A DNA stretch of 64,000 bases from Sphingomonas arvum (lineage in GTDB: Bacteria; Pseudomonadota; Alphaproteobacteria; Sphingomonadales; Sphingomonadaceae): positions 62,001-126,000 of the forward strand of contig NZ_JAPDOB010000002.1 in assembly GCF_026013565.1 (NCBI RefSeq), written 5' to 3'. The first letter of the stretch is position 1; every line of letters starts with the position of its first letter. The translations under genes were made by a program, and so were the position numbers. The notes beneath the pieces are model-generated. The model saw only the letters and a list, made by a program, of their open reading frames with translations, was not told the origin of the DNA and did not search any database. This document shows, one piece after another, positions 47,582-57,356 of the stretch.

Positions 47582-47646
47582 TTCATCCTCGACCTTGCCC
47601 GTCGCCCTTGAAAGCGTGAACCTAGCAGACCACAGCTGGGTACGCC

Positions 47647-48090
47647 ATGAACACGCCCGCACAGCCGCCCTGGTGGGACAAGCCTCTCTCCGAATTGGAC
47701 CGCGGGCAGTGGGAAGCGCTGTGCGATGGCTGCGGTCGCTGCTGCCTCCACAAGCTCGAGGACGATGAGACGGGCGAGCTGTTCTCGACCAACGTTGCCT
47801 GCAAGCTGCTCGATCGTCGCAGCGGCCTCTGCTCCGACTACAAGCACCGGGCCAGGCACGTCAGCGACTGTGTTCAGCTGTCGCCCGACAAGGCGGAGGA
47901 ACTGGAATGGCTTCCATCCACCTGCGCCTACCGCCTGCGCGCGGCGGGCGAGCCTTTGCCCGACTGGCATTACCTTAAGACTGGCAGCCGCGAGACGGTG
48001 CACGAGGCGGGCATGTCGACCCGGGGATGGACGATCAGCGAAGTGGATGCCGGCGAGCTCGAGTTTCATCTTGTCGACCGCGATCTTTGA
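47647..48090 (+). CDS. YcgN family cysteine-cluster protein
   Basis: The 147-residue cytoplasmic protein has the conserved CDGCGRCCLHKLED (Cys near 26, 29, 32 and 33), VACKLLDRRSGLCSDY and DCVQLSPDKAEELEWLPSTCAYR. The Cys pattern suggests metal or iron-sulphur binding. Function is unknown. It is followed at once by the YgjP-type gene. Confidence 0.92.
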   Translation: MNTPAQPPWWDKPLSELDRGQWEALCDGCGRCCLHKLEDDETGELFSTNVACKLLDRRSGLCSDYKHRARHVSDCVQLSPDKAEELEWLPSTCAYRLRAAGEPLPDWHYLKTGSRETVHEAGMSTRGWTISEVDAGELEFHLVDRDL

Positions 48091-48769
48091 GGTGGTCGGG
48101 CTGCCGCTGCCGGTTGCAGTGGTGCGCCACCATGCCGCCCGGCGGCTCAGATTGCGGATCGATCACGAACGTGGGCAGCTTCGACTGACCATCCCCCCGC
48201 GCGGCTCGGCCCGGGCGGCGTTGCGCTGGGCCGGAGAGCAGCGCGCCTGGGTCGAGGCGCAGCTCTGCAACGCGCCGACCGGCGTTTCCTTTGCCGACCG
48301 CGCCATCATGCCCTTTCGGGGTCAACCCGTGACCATCCGAGCGGTCGGAGGCCGCCGCGGGGTTAAGCTTGAGGGCAATGCAATACTGGTCGGCGGGCCA
48401 GTCGATTCAATGCGCCGATCGGTCGAGCGCTGGCTTCGCCGCACCGCGGCCGACCAGCTCAGCACGCTTACGGCGGAGGTCGCCCGGTCGGCCGGAGTGA
48501 GCGTGCGCTCGGTGTCGGTCGGCGATGCCGCGAGCCGCTGGGGCAGCTGCTCGAGCTCGGGCGCTATCCGCTACAGCTGGCGCCTGATCCTCGCGCCACC
48601 CCAGTGCCTGCGCTTCGTGGTCGCCCACGAAGTGGCGCACCGGCTGCACATGGACCATTCGGCTCGCTTCCGGGCGGCCGAGGAGCAGCTGTTCGGCGGG
48701 CCGGTCGCGCCGGCCCGCGCCTTATTGCGAGAACTCGGGCCGACCCTCAGGCTGGTCGGCCGGCGCTGA
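48071..48769 (+). CDS. YgjP-like (M48/WLM) metallopeptidase
   Basis: The roughly 230-residue protein has the YgjP domain with the zinc motif HEVAHRLHMDHSARF near residue 190 and the characteristic SRWGSCSSSGAIRYSWRLIL. The start is unclear: TTG 48071 overlaps the previous gene and GTG 48092 follows its stop by one base. The last 48 bases overlap the end of the PBP1A gene on the other strand, so both proteins' C-termini share DNA. Confidence 0.85.
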   Translation: MSTAIFEVVGLPLPVAVVRHHAARRLRLRIDHERGQLRLTIPPRGSARAALRWAGEQRAWVEAQLCNAPTGVSFADRAIMPFRGQPVTIRAVGGRRGVKLEGNAILVGGPVDSMRRSVERWLRRTAADQLSTLTAEVARSAGVSVRSVSVGDAASRWGSCSSSGAIRYSWRLILAPPQCLRFVVAHEVAHRLHMDHSARFRAAEEQLFGGPVAPARALLRELGPTLRLVGRR

Positions 48770-50887
48770 CGGGGGCGGCGCCGGCCGCTCCGTCGGACGC
48801 GACGGCGGGAAGCGCTCGACTGGAACCGGCGCACCCTCGCGCGGTGGCGGAGTGCCGCCAAATATCCGGTCTAGCTCGGTCTGGTCGGGCGGACCTTGCG
48901 GCTGAGCTGGCGCGCCATAGGGCTGCTGCTGGCCGTAGCTGTAGCCTTCGGTCGACTGGCTGGGCAGCGGGTTACCGTCGGCATCCACCAGCGGGGTGTC
49001 GCCAGCGAAGGCCTGGTTGGCGTAGGGGTCCTCCTCGGGCGACAGCTGCCAATCGGGCATTGGCACTTCCGTCTCGAACTGCTCCACCGGGCGGTTGGCG
49101 ACCGCCGCAACCATGAAGTCGTGGAACACGCGCGCTGGGGCAGTGCCGCCCTGCAGTCCGGGGATCGGCCGGGCATCGTCGCGGCCCAGCCATACCCCGG
49201 TCGTGATACCGGACGAGAAGCCGATGAACCAACCGTCCTTGTTGCTGGTAGTGGTACCGGTCTTGCCCGCTACTGGCCGCCCGATCTGCGCCGCGCGGCC
49301 GGTGCCCGAAAGCACCGCGGTCTGCAGCAGGTCGGTCATCCCGGCCGCCACCCATGGTGCCACCAGGACGCGGTCGTCCGTGCGCTCGTGGCGGTAGAGC
49401 AGGCGACCGTCAGCGGTCACGACGCGATTGATGGCATAAGGGAGGACACCCACGCCCTTGTTAGCGACCGCGGCATAGGCCCGAGTCATGTCGATCAACC
49501 GCACGTCGGACGTGCCCAGCACCATCGAGGGATAGGTCGAGATCTGGCCGGTGATGCCGAACCGGTGCGCCATGTCGGCGATGGTGGAAAAGCCCAGTTC
49601 GGAGCCGATTTTGGCGCTAATCGTGTTGATCGAGCGCGCAAAGGCTTCGCGCAGCGTGACCGGGCCGAGATAGGAGCGGGTCGAGTTGCGCGGCGTCCAG
49701 CCCTCGATGGTGATCGGCTCATCGACCAGGGTGGTGGTCGGCTTCATGCCGGATTCCAGCGCGGCCAGGTAGACGAACAGCTTGAATGCCGATCCCGGTT
49801 GCCGCTGCGCCTGCGTCGCGCGGTTATAGATGGAGTTCACATAATCGCGGCCGCCGATCATGGCCCGGACGGCCCCGTCGCGGTCCAGCGCGACTAAGGC
49901 ACCCTGCGCGCCCTTCGGCGCATTGGCGTTGACCGCCCGATCAGCCGCGGCCTGCATCCGGGTGTCGATGGTGGTGTAGACGTCGATCGGGTCGCTGGTC
50001 TCGTCGATCAGCGTGTCTAGCTGGGGCAACGCCCAGTCAGTAAAGTAGCGGATGCTGTTCTGCTTCTCGCTTGGCTGGACCACGATCCTCGCGGGGTCGG
50101 CGCTGGCGGCCGCGGTCGCGCTGATGAAACCGTTGTCGACCATCGATTTCAGAACCACGTCGGCTCGGCCGCGCGCAGCTTCCACGTCGGCGGTGGGCGA
50201 GTAATTGGACGGTGCTTTGACCAGGCCGGCGATGATGGTCGCTTCACCCAGGCCCAGGCGGGTCGCGGAATGGCCGAAGAAGGTGCGGCTGGCGGCATCA
50301 ATGCCGTAGGCGCCGCCGCCGAAGTACACCCGGTTGAGGTACAGCTCGAGGATCTGGTTCTTGCTGAACTTGCGCTCCAGCGCGAGCGCCAGGATCGCCT
50401 CGCGCGCCTTGCGGCCGAAAGTGCGGCTGTTCGTCAGGAAAATGTTGCGGGCGAGCTGCTGGGTGATGGTCGACCCGCCCTGGGTGAAGTGCCCGGTCTG
50501 CAGGCGGACCTTGAACGAGCGGGCAATGCCGATCGGATCGACACCCGGATGGCTGCGGAAGCGCTTGTCCTCCACCGCGATCATCGCCGCCCGCATCGGG
50601 GCCGGAATCTGCTCGTAGGGGATCCATTGGCCGAAGGTCGGCCCGATGCTGACCAGCAGCCTTCCGTCAGCCGAGCGGACCCGGATCATCTGGCCAAGGT
50701 CGTTGCGCCGCGCCAGCTCCCCATAGGACGGCAGCTGGGTCATCGCGACGCCCACGGCCACCGCCAGCGCGATCACGGCCGCGATGCCGGCGATCACCAG
50801 CCACTTGAGCAGGGTGACGAACCAGCCGCGCCGCGAGGCGGGCGCCTGGCGGGCGGGTTGAGCGGGTCGGCGAGGAGGCGCAGCCAT
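48722..50887 (-). CDS. Penicillin-binding protein 1A family (transglycosylase/transpeptidase)
   Basis: The 721-residue bifunctional peptidoglycan synthase has one N-terminal membrane helix (about 25-52). The GT51 domain has AVEDKRFRSHPGVDP, GGSTITQQLARN and RKFSKNQILELYLNRVYFG. The transpeptidase has QPGSAFK (catalytic Ser), SINT and KTGTTTSNKD. The last 110 residues are a Pro/Gln-rich low-complexity tail. ATG 50887 is used. The 3' end overlaps the convergent ygjP-like gene. Confidence 0.95.
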   Translation of the reverse strand: MAAPPRRPAQPARQAPASRRGWFVTLLKWLVIAGIAAVIALAVAVGVAMTQLPSYGELARRNDLGQMIRVRSADGRLLVSIGPTFGQWIPYEQIPAPMRAAMIAVEDKRFRSHPGVDPIGIARSFKVRLQTGHFTQGGSTITQQLARNIFLTNSRTFGRKAREAILALALERKFSKNQILELYLNRVYFGGGAYGIDAASRTFFGHSATRLGLGEATIIAGLVKAPSNYSPTADVEAARGRADVVLKSMVDNGFISATAAASADPARIVVQPSEKQNSIRYFTDWALPQLDTLIDETSDPIDVYTTIDTRMQAAADRAVNANAPKGAQGALVALDRDGAVRAMIGGRDYVNSIYNRATQAQRQPGSAFKLFVYLAALESGMKPTTTLVDEPITIEGWTPRNSTRSYLGPVTLREAFARSINTISAKIGSELGFSTIADMAHRFGITGQISTYPSMVLGTSDVRLIDMTRAYAAVANKGVGVLPYAINRVVTADGRLLYRHERTDDRVLVAPWVAAGMTDLLQTAVLSGTGRAAQIGRPVAGKTGTTTSNKDGWFIGFSSGITTGVWLGRDDARPIPGLQGGTAPARVFHDFMVAAVANRPVEQFETEVPMPDWQLSPEEDPYANQAFAGDTPLVDADGNPLPSQSTEGYSYGQQQPYGAPAQPQGPPDQTELDRIFGGTPPPREGAPVPVERFPPSRPTERPAPPPSAPADQPEGRPEFSQ

Positions 50888-50931
50888 TGGTGGCCGCAAG
50901 GCTTACGGGCTGGACTCCCCGCCCGCAAGCG

Positions 50932-51345
50932 TCACTCGCGCGTCGCCGAGTCCTCTTGCGGCGCGAAGTCCAGGCTCGCCGAGTTGATGCAGTAGCGCAG
51001 GCCCTCCGGGCCCGGCCCATCCGGGAACACGTGGCCCAAGTGGCCTTCGCACTTGGCGCAGCGGACCTCGACCCGGGTCATGCCATGGCTGCGATCCGTG
51101 ATCTCGGTGACCGCACCCTCGCCGGCCGGGGCGGTGAAGCTCGGCCAGCCCGAACCACTTTCATACTTGGTGTCGCTTTCGAACAGCGGCGCGCCGCAGC
51201 CGGCGCAGCGGTATTCGCCCTCGCGCTTGTTCTCGAGCAACTCGCCGGTCCACGGCGCTTCCGTGCCGGCCTGGCGCAGGATGCGATAGCGGTCGGGTCC
51301 CAGCTTCTCCCGCCACTCCGCTTCGCTCTTCGGCATGTCGGCCAT
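50932..51345 (-). CDS. msrB: Peptide-methionine (R)-S-oxide reductase
   Basis: The 137-residue enzyme repairs oxidised methionine. Zinc ligands are the Cys pairs in [11 protein letters not shown] and [14 protein letters not shown]. The active site is in GSGWPSF and the catalytic Cys in [11 protein letters not shown]. It lies upstream of the PBP1A gene on the same strand, separated by 44 bases, and is divergent from the DUF2868 gene. Confidence 0.97.
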   Translation of the reverse strand: MADMPKSEAEWREKLGPDRYRILRQAGTEAPWTGELLENKREGEYRCAGCGAPLFESDTKYESGSGWPSFTAPAGEGAVTEITDRSHGMTRVEVRCAKCEGHLGHVFPDGPGPEGLRYCINSASLDFAPQEDSATRE

Positions 51346-51438
51346 GTTATGCTCCTTAGTCGTCCTTCTCGCATGTGGGGTCGCGCAAGGCTTGGCGAAA
51401 GGGATGCATCCGCTCGGTTGCTCACGGGTTGTTGTGCT

Positions 51439-52920
51439 GTGCCTCAGCTCCGCCTGCCCGAATCCGCCGCCCGCCAGTTGCTATTGGTTCGCGCCATTGA
51501 GAGCGAGGATCGCGAAGGCGCGGTGCTGACCCGGGAGGATCGGCAATATGCCACTTCCGCCGCGCTAGTTGACGGTGCTCCGGACGACGGCGGCCGCCGC
51601 GTCGCCAGCTTCCTCCACCGCCGCTCCGCGTTGGCGCTTGACCGGCTGCTGCCCCGCTTTCCCGTGCTCCGCCAGGCTTGCGGCCTGTCGCGCTGGCCGG
51701 CGTGGGTGAACTGGGCCGTGCCGCTGGCCGCCCTGGTGCTCGGCTTCGTCAGCCACCGGCTCGACGGCGAGCGCCTGAACATCCTCGCCTTTCCGCTGCT
51801 TGGCATGTTGCTGTGGAACGCCGCCGTCTACCTGTGGTCGCTGGTCAGCTGGCTCCGGCCCGGCCGCGAGGGGCACCCGCTGCTTGGAGCGTTGGCGAAG
51901 CTTGGTAGTCCGTTCGCGGCGCGCTTGTCGTCCCAGCCGACGCTGGAGCGCGGCGTTGCCCGGTTCGCGCGCGACTGGAGCACCGCCGCCACTCCGCTGA
52001 CCGCCGCCCGTGCCAAGCGCACGCTGCACCTCGGGGCGGCCCTGTTTGCGCTGGGGATCATTGCCGGCATGCTGATCCGCGCCCGCTACACCGCCGAGTA
52101 CCGGGCGGGCTGGGCCGGCACCTGGTCCGGCGCGGAGACGGAGATCGGCACCTTTTTGTCGGTCGTGTTTGCCCCGGCTGCGGCGCTGACCGGCCTCCCG
52201 CTTCCTACGCCCGAGCGGCTGCGCGCCCTGCGCGGCGGGTCGGAGAATGCCGGCGATTGGCTGCTGCTGTGGGCGACCACCGCCGCCCTGTTCGTGATCA
52301 TCCCGCGCCTGCTCCTCGCTGCCTGGAGCGCGAGCCGCGCGGCACTGCTCGCCCGTAGTCTCAAGCTGCCAGGGGAGGAGGACTTCTACGTGCGCACCCT
52401 GCTCCGGAACGCGCTCGGCCAGCCGGGAACCGCGCGGATCATACCCTACGCCACCACGCCGTCCGTACCCGGCCGCGAGCGGCTTGAGCGACTGCTCGGC
52501 CAGGCGCTGGGCGAGAAGGTCCGGGTCGGGTTCGATCCTCCCGTCCCTTACGGCGAGGAGGAACGCTGGCTGGCGAGCGAAGGCGAGCGCCTCGCTCACG
52601 CCGACCAGCTCGTCCTGCTGTTCAGCCTCGCCTCCACACCCGAAGCCGAGAACCACGGCGCCTTCGCCCGCGCGGTGGCCACGGCCTTGTCCGGCCGCGG
52701 CACCGGCCTGACCTTGCTGGTGGACGACAGTGCCTTCCGCGAGCGCCTTCGTGGCCAGCCGTCGGCCCAGCGCCGTCTTGACGAGCGGACCCAGGCCTGG
52801 CGCCAAGTCTTGCTCCCAACCGGGCAGGAGCCGGTGATCCTGTCCCTGGAACTCGGCGAGGAGGAAGTCGGCGCCCGTACGCTCGAAAAGGCGCTGCAGC
52901 GCGCACCGGTGCCCGCATGA
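51439..52920 (+). CDS. DUF2868 membrane protein
   Basis: The roughly 493-residue protein has about four membrane segments ([74 protein letters not shown]) and a long cytoplasmic C-terminal part. It corresponds to DUF2868, commonly found directly before a DUF3482 GTPase as here (ATGA overlap). No enzyme motif is visible. GTG 51439 is the first reasonable start, but no good ribosome-binding site supports it. Confidence 0.8.
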   Translation: MPQLRLPESAARQLLLVRAIESEDREGAVLTREDRQYATSAALVDGAPDDGGRRVASFLHRRSALALDRLLPRFPVLRQACGLSRWPAWVNWAVPLAALVLGFVSHRLDGERLNILAFPLLGMLLWNAAVYLWSLVSWLRPGREGHPLLGALAKLGSPFAARLSSQPTLERGVARFARDWSTAATPLTAARAKRTLHLGAALFALGIIAGMLIRARYTAEYRAGWAGTWSGAETEIGTFLSVVFAPAAALTGLPLPTPERLRALRGGSENAGDWLLLWATTAALFVIIPRLLLAAWSASRAALLARSLKLPGEEDFYVRTLLRNALGQPGTARIIPYATTPSVPGRERLERLLGQALGEKVRVGFDPPVPYGEEERWLASEGERLAHADQLVLLFSLASTPEAENHGAFARAVATALSGRGTGLTLLVDDSAFRERLRGQPSAQRRLDERTQAWRQVLLPTGQEPVILSLELGEEEVGARTLEKALQRAPVPA

Positions 52921-54419
52921 CCGATCCGGTCACCGTCAATCTCAGCCTCGTCAGCCATACCAACGTCGGCAAGACGACGCTGGTTCGCACCTTGCTCAAT
53001 CAGGACGTTGGCGAAGTCCGTGATGCCGCTCACGTGACCGATGTCGCGACCGGCTACGTCCTGCTCCAGGCCGGTGCCGATACGCTGATGCTGTGGGACA
53101 CACCCGGTTTTGGCGACACCGCGCGACTGGTCACCCGTCTCAAGCTGACCGGCAATCCGATCGGCTGGCTGCTGACCCAGGTGTGGGACCGCTGGCGCGA
53201 CCGGCCGCTGTGGTCTAGCCAGCAGGCCGTTCGCAATGCCCGCGACGAGGCCGACGTGATCCTCTACCTCGTCAACGCGCACGAGGATCCGGCCGCCGCC
53301 ACTTACATCGCGCTCGAAATGGAGGTGCTGGAATGGATCAGGAAGCCGATCCTTATCCTGCTTAACCAGGCCGGCGAGCCGTCTGACCGCACCCGCAGCG
53401 AGGAGGAGCGCTGGCGCACCCACCTAGCCGAACGGCCGCTGGTCCGCGGCGTCGTCACGCTCGACGCCTTTGCACGTTGCTGGGTGCAGGAAGGCGAGCT
53501 GCTCGAGCGGGTCGCGCCGCTGCTACCGCCTGACAAGCACGCGGCCATGCCGCCGCTGGCGGCCGCGTGGACGACCCGCAACCTCGAACGCTTTCATCGC
53601 TCCATGCACGTGCTGGCCGAACAGTTGGCCGAGGCGGTGGTCGACCGCGAGGAGATCCCCGATCGGCGGGTGACCGACCGAATCCGCGGAGCCATCCTCA
53701 ACCCGGCGGGCGGCGACAACTCGCCCCAGGCCGAGCGCGCCATGGGCAAGCTGGCGGAACGGCTTGATCTGGCCATCCGCCGCTCGACGGACACGCTGAT
53801 CGAGCTCCATGGCCTGTCGGGCAAGGCGGCCCGCGACGTGCTCAAACGCATGCGCGACGATTATCGCGAAAGCGCCCCGGCGCGCGAAGGCGTGGCGACC
53901 CTGCTCGGCGGCATCCTGTCCGGCGCGGCGGGCGGCCTTGCGGCAGATCTGGCGGCGGGCGGACTGACGCTCGGAGGCGGGCTGATCATCGGCTCGGTGT
54001 TGGGCGCGGTCGGAGCCAAGGGCGCGGCGCGAGGCTTCAACATGGCGCGGGGCGAGGAGAGCAACTCGGTCCGCTGGTCGGAGGAGTTCATGACCGGCCT
54101 CGTCCGCTCGGCCCTGCTCCGTTACCTCGCCGTGGCCCACTTCGGCCGCGGTCGCGGCGAGTGGGAGGAGGGTGAGCATCCGCAGCACTGGCAGGCAGCA
54201 GTCGAACGGGCGTTGGAGCCGGAGCGCGGTGCGCTGCGCTCGACGCTGGGGCGCGGCCGCGAGGAAGCCGGACGGGTGACCGGCGAGCTGGAGGACGTGC
54301 TGACCCGCGCCGCACGGCGGCTGCTGGTGGGATTGTATCCGGAAGCGGAAGCGATCTTCGCCGCCGAGCCACGGCTGATGGAGCGGGTGGAGTTGCTGGC
54401 GCCGCCGGAACGGATTTAA
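52917..54419 (+). CDS. DUF3482 GTPase
   Basis: The 500-residue protein has an Era-like G domain at its N-terminus: SHTNVGKTTLVRTLL as G1 (His in place of the first Gly), ATGYVLL, LWDTPGFGD as G3 and LLNQAGE where NKxD is expected. The second half has helical segments and a Gly/Ala-rich hydrophobic stretch (LLGGILSGAAGGLAADLAAGGLTLGGGLIIGSVLG) that could insert in membrane. It pairs with DUF2868; function is unknown, possibly membrane remodelling or envelope stress. Confidence 0.85.
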   Translation: MTDPVTVNLSLVSHTNVGKTTLVRTLLNQDVGEVRDAAHVTDVATGYVLLQAGADTLMLWDTPGFGDTARLVTRLKLTGNPIGWLLTQVWDRWRDRPLWSSQQAVRNARDEADVILYLVNAHEDPAAATYIALEMEVLEWIRKPILILLNQAGEPSDRTRSEEERWRTHLAERPLVRGVVTLDAFARCWVQEGELLERVAPLLPPDKHAAMPPLAAAWTTRNLERFHRSMHVLAEQLAEAVVDREEIPDRRVTDRIRGAILNPAGGDNSPQAERAMGKLAERLDLAIRRSTDTLIELHGLSGKAARDVLKRMRDDYRESAPAREGVATLLGGILSGAAGGLAADLAAGGLTLGGGLIIGSVLGAVGAKGAARGFNMARGEESNSVRWSEEFMTGLVRSALLRYLAVAHFGRGRGEWEEGEHPQHWQAAVERALEPERGALRSTLGRGREEAGRVTGELEDVLTRAARRLLVGLYPEAEAIFAAEPRLMERVELLAPPERI

Positions 54420-54456
54420 GTCGCGCTGCTCTAATGCCATCCGGCGGAGCAAGCCC

Positions 54457-54481
54457 GCTGACCTGCCCCCGGCAGGTCAGC
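54457..54481. terminator. Perfect 11-bp hairpin between convergent DUF3482 and tRNA-Leu
   Basis: GCTGACCTGCC (54457-54467) and GGCAGGTCAGC (54471-54481) are perfectly complementary with a 3-base loop. Sited between two convergent genes and symmetrical, it can serve as an end point in both directions, although no T-run flanks it. Confidence 0.6.
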
Positions 54482-54493
54482 TATCCGGCTTGC

Positions 54494-54580
54494 TGGTGCG
54501 GTCGAGAAGACTCGAACTTCCACGCCCTTTCGGGCACAACGACCTCAACGTTGCGCGTCTACCAATTCCGCCACGACCGC
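54494..54580 (-). tRNA. tRNA-Leu (GAG)
   Basis: The minus strand reads GCGGTCGTGGCGGAATTGGT and onward, with acceptor stem GCGGTCG/CGACCGC, anticodon arm CAACG-TTGAGGT-CGTTG (anticodon GAG), a long class II variable arm (TGCCCGAAAGGGCG) and T arm GTTCGAGTC. CCA is encoded. Length 87. Confidence 0.96.
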
Positions 54581-54633
54581 ATCATGGGGCAGGGCGCGGC
54601 CTCTAGCAGCGGCTCCGGGCCCGTGCAACCGGA

Positions 54634-55650
54634 CTATCCGACGCCCTGGCCCGATACATCCGCCGCCTTGCACGGGTCCAGCGGCTTGTTCCGCGTAACC
54701 AGCACATCCAGGCAGGCGGCCGACGCCGGAATGTTCAGCTCCGCGCTGTTGAAGCTGGTGCTTCCGCCCGGCTGAAGCGTCGGGGTGGGCGGCGGGATCG
54801 TCCACCGGTACACGACCTGCTGGTTCAGGCTGCGCAGCTGCGCCTGCAGTGGCGGCACCGATTGAACCTTGGCGCTCGGATTGATGATCCGCCCGCTGAC
54901 TTCGAGCAGTTGGTTGCCGCTCGCCAACGTCCGCCGGTTGCGCTCGTCGACCTGCACCAGCAACGGCGTGTCGTTCGCCTCGGCCAGGCCGAGCCGTTCC
55001 TTAAGCGTCGTGGGCGCGAAGAACCAGAAAGCCGCCACCAGCACCGCAATCAGCAGCAAAGCGAGTAGCAGGCCGATCAGGCCACGGCCCGACCCCCGTT
55101 CCACCGGCCGGCCATTGTCGAAGGCGGCGAAATCGTCCGCGGGCTCGATCGGCTCCGCGCGGACGACGGCTGCGGCAACTGGTTCCGGCGCGTCCTGCGA
55201 CAATGGATCAAAGCGCTCGGACGGGTCCGACGTGGCTTCGATCGGCGCCTGGTGATCGGATAGCTCGTCCGCGCCGCCCGCCATCGGCGTCGAAGCGCCC
55301 GGCATCGGCAGCGGAGCTGCATCCGGGTCCTCGGCCTCCTCGGCGAACCCGTCCCAAGCGGGCTCGTCGGGGTGGGCGTGGTCGGATAGCGCCGCTTCAG
55401 CCGGCTTTCCCCCGGGCTCGCCGGCCGGGTGGGTGAACGGCGCCGGGGCGGGAAACTCCTCTGGCGAAGCATGGCCTGCCGACGGGGTTTCCGCTCCGCC
55501 TGGCGCCGCCTCGGGGGTACTGACGACCGGTTCCGGATCCTGGTGCCAGCTGTTCTTGCAATTGGCGCAACGGACCTGGCGGCCGCCTGGCGGGATTGCC
55601 CCGTCCTTCACGGCATACCGAGTTCCGCACGCCGGACAGGTGAGGATCAT
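54634..55650 (-). CDS. MJ0042-type zinc-ribbon membrane protein
   Basis: The 338-residue protein begins with a zinc ribbon, MILTCPACGTRYAV and RCANCKNSW (two Cys pairs). An acidic Pro/Ala-rich linker follows, then one membrane helix (LIGLLLALLLIAVLVAAFWFF) and a DUF3426-like periplasmic domain (LLEVSGRIINPSAKVQSVPPLQAQL). The domain order is common in proteobacteria; the job is unknown. It is divergent from ftsE. Confidence 0.85.
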   Translation of the reverse strand: MILTCPACGTRYAVKDGAIPPGGRQVRCANCKNSWHQDPEPVVSTPEAAPGGAETPSAGHASPEEFPAPAPFTHPAGEPGGKPAEAALSDHAHPDEPAWDGFAEEAEDPDAAPLPMPGASTPMAGGADELSDHQAPIEATSDPSERFDPLSQDAPEPVAAAVVRAEPIEPADDFAAFDNGRPVERGSGRGLIGLLLALLLIAVLVAAFWFFAPTTLKERLGLAEANDTPLLVQVDERNRRTLASGNQLLEVSGRIINPSAKVQSVPPLQAQLRSLNQQVVYRWTIPPPTPTLQPGGSTSFNSAELNIPASAACLDVLVTRNKPLDPCKAADVSGQGVG

Positions 55651-55767
55651 CGCGTTGCCCTTTGCCCCTGGTGGTTCATGAAGGCCCGGTAAACCGCACT
55701 GTGACTCCATTGGCAAGGCGGCGGGGCCGTGCGAGAGAATCAACGCGGTGAGAAGGGGTGGGCCAAG

Positions 55768-56490
55768 GTGAGCGGAGCGGACGCCATTGCCGAGTTCGAC
55801 AGCGTCGGACTGCGCTATGGCACGGGCGCCGAGGTCCTCAAGGACCTCGACTTGCGGTTGTTGCGCGGCGGTTTCACCTACCTCACCGGCGCGTCCGGCG
55901 CGGGCAAGACCTCGCTCCTCAAGCTCCTCTATCTGGCGCAGCGGCCGACCCGCGGCCGCATCCGCCTGTTCGGGGAGGAACTGAGCCACGCGCCCCGCGC
56001 CGCCCTGCCCGGTTTCCGCCGCCGGATCGGTGTGGTGTTCCAGGATTTCCGGCTGGTCCGCCATCTATCGGCCTTCGATAATGTAGCCCTGCCGCTCAGG
56101 ATCGCCCGCCGACCGGAAAGCGAGATTGCCGTCAGCGTGCGCGAGCTGCTCGAGTGGGTTGGCTTGGCCGATCGCTCCGCCGCGCACCCGCCGACCCTGT
56201 CAGGCGGCGAGCAGCAGCGGGTTGCGATCGCCCGGGCAGTGGTCGGCCATCCCGAACTGCTGGTCGCCGACGAGCCCACCGGCAACGTCGACGCGGACAT
56301 GGCCAAGCGCCTGCTGCACCTCTTCGAGCGGCTGAACGAACTTGGCACCACCGTGCTGGTGGCCACCCACGACCTATCGCTGATCGCGGCTACCAAGGGA
56401 GCACAGTTGATGCGGCTGGACGGCGGCCAATTGGTCGATCCCACCGGCCTGCTGCGCCACCCACCGCCACGCACCCGGGCGGCGGGCTGA
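55768..56490 (+). CDS. ftsE: Cell division ATP-binding protein FtsE
   Basis: The 240-residue ABC ATPase has Walker A TGASGAGKTSLLKLLY, signature LSGGEQQRVAIARA and Walker B LLVADEPTGNVD. With FtsX it activates peptidoglycan hydrolases at the septum. GTG 55768 (VSGADAIAEF) gives the usual length; GTG 55729 would add 13 residues. The stop overlaps ftsX by one base (TGATG). Confidence 0.93.
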   Translation: MSGADAIAEFDSVGLRYGTGAEVLKDLDLRLLRGGFTYLTGASGAGKTSLLKLLYLAQRPTRGRIRLFGEELSHAPRAALPGFRRRIGVVFQDFRLVRHLSAFDNVALPLRIARRPESEIAVSVRELLEWVGLADRSAAHPPTLSGGEQQRVAIARAVVGHPELLVADEPTGNVDADMAKRLLHLFERLNELGTTVLVATHDLSLIAATKGAQLMRLDGGQLVDPTGLLRHPPPRTRAAG

Positions 56491-57356
56491 TGCGCGCGTT
56501 CGTGCCCGCGCTAGCCGACCGCCGCCTGCTGCCGCAGGGCGGGACGCGCCTGACGCCGTGGCTGATCGGCGTGCTGATGTTCGTGGCGGTGCTGGTCGGC
56601 GCCGCTGGCCTCGCCATCGCCAACGCCGCCGCGACGGTCGCGAGCGGTGCCGAGCAGCGCTGGTCGATTCAGCTGCCCGCGGGCGGCAGGTCGATGGGCG
56701 CAGTGGTCGCGGCCGCGGGGCAGGCGCAAGGCGTGGCGGCGGTAAGTCCCGTGCCGGACGAGCAGGTGCGCGGCCTGCTGCAGCGCTGGCTCGGACCCGA
56801 GGCCGCCAGCGCCGATCTACCCGTGCCCGGGCTGATCGACGTCGAACTGCGTCCAGGCGCAAATGGGAACGACCTTCAGCGCCGGGTCGCCGTGGTTGCT
56901 CCCGGCGCGCGCGTCCAAAGCTTTCCCGAGCAATTGGGGCCGATGCTTCGTGGCCTGCGCACCCTGCAGGGACTGACCTTCGCGCTGCTCGTGCTGCTCG
57001 GCGCGGCGATTGCCGCGGCCGTGATGCTGGCCACGCGCGGTGCCTATGACACGCACCGCTCCACGGTGGCCGTGCTGCACGGCATTGGCGCGACCGATCA
57101 GCAGCTCGCCGCCTTGTTCCAGCAGCGCATGGCCCGCGAGACGCTGGTCGGCGGCAGCGCCGGCGCGATCGTCGCCCTGGTGCTGGTGCTGCTGATGTTG
57201 GCCACTCTCGATGACGGCACGATTGTTGCGGTCGGCGGCTCCCCGCTCAAGCCGCTCGACATCATCCTCCTCGGCGCCCTGCCGTTCGCCACGGCCCTGC
57301 TGGCCCTGCTGGTTGCACGCGCGACCATTATCGCGGCATTGCGCGCCGACCCATGA
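56490..57356 (+). CDS. ftsX: Cell division protein FtsX
   Basis: The 288-residue protein has the FtsX layout: one membrane helix near residues 25-47, a periplasmic domain of about 110 residues, and three further helices (LTFALLVLLGAAIAAAVMLA and two near the C-terminus). It lacks a long cytoplasmic N-terminus. It couples with FtsE (TGATG) and with the next gene (ATGA). Confidence 0.9.
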   Translation: MRAFVPALADRRLLPQGGTRLTPWLIGVLMFVAVLVGAAGLAIANAAATVASGAEQRWSIQLPAGGRSMGAVVAAAGQAQGVAAVSPVPDEQVRGLLQRWLGPEAASADLPVPGLIDVELRPGANGNDLQRRVAVVAPGARVQSFPEQLGPMLRGLRTLQGLTFALLVLLGAAIAAAVMLATRGAYDTHRSTVAVLHGIGATDQQLAALFQQRMARETLVGGSAGAIVALVLVLLMLATLDDGTIVAVGGSPLKPLDIILLGALPFATALLALLVARATIIAALRADP

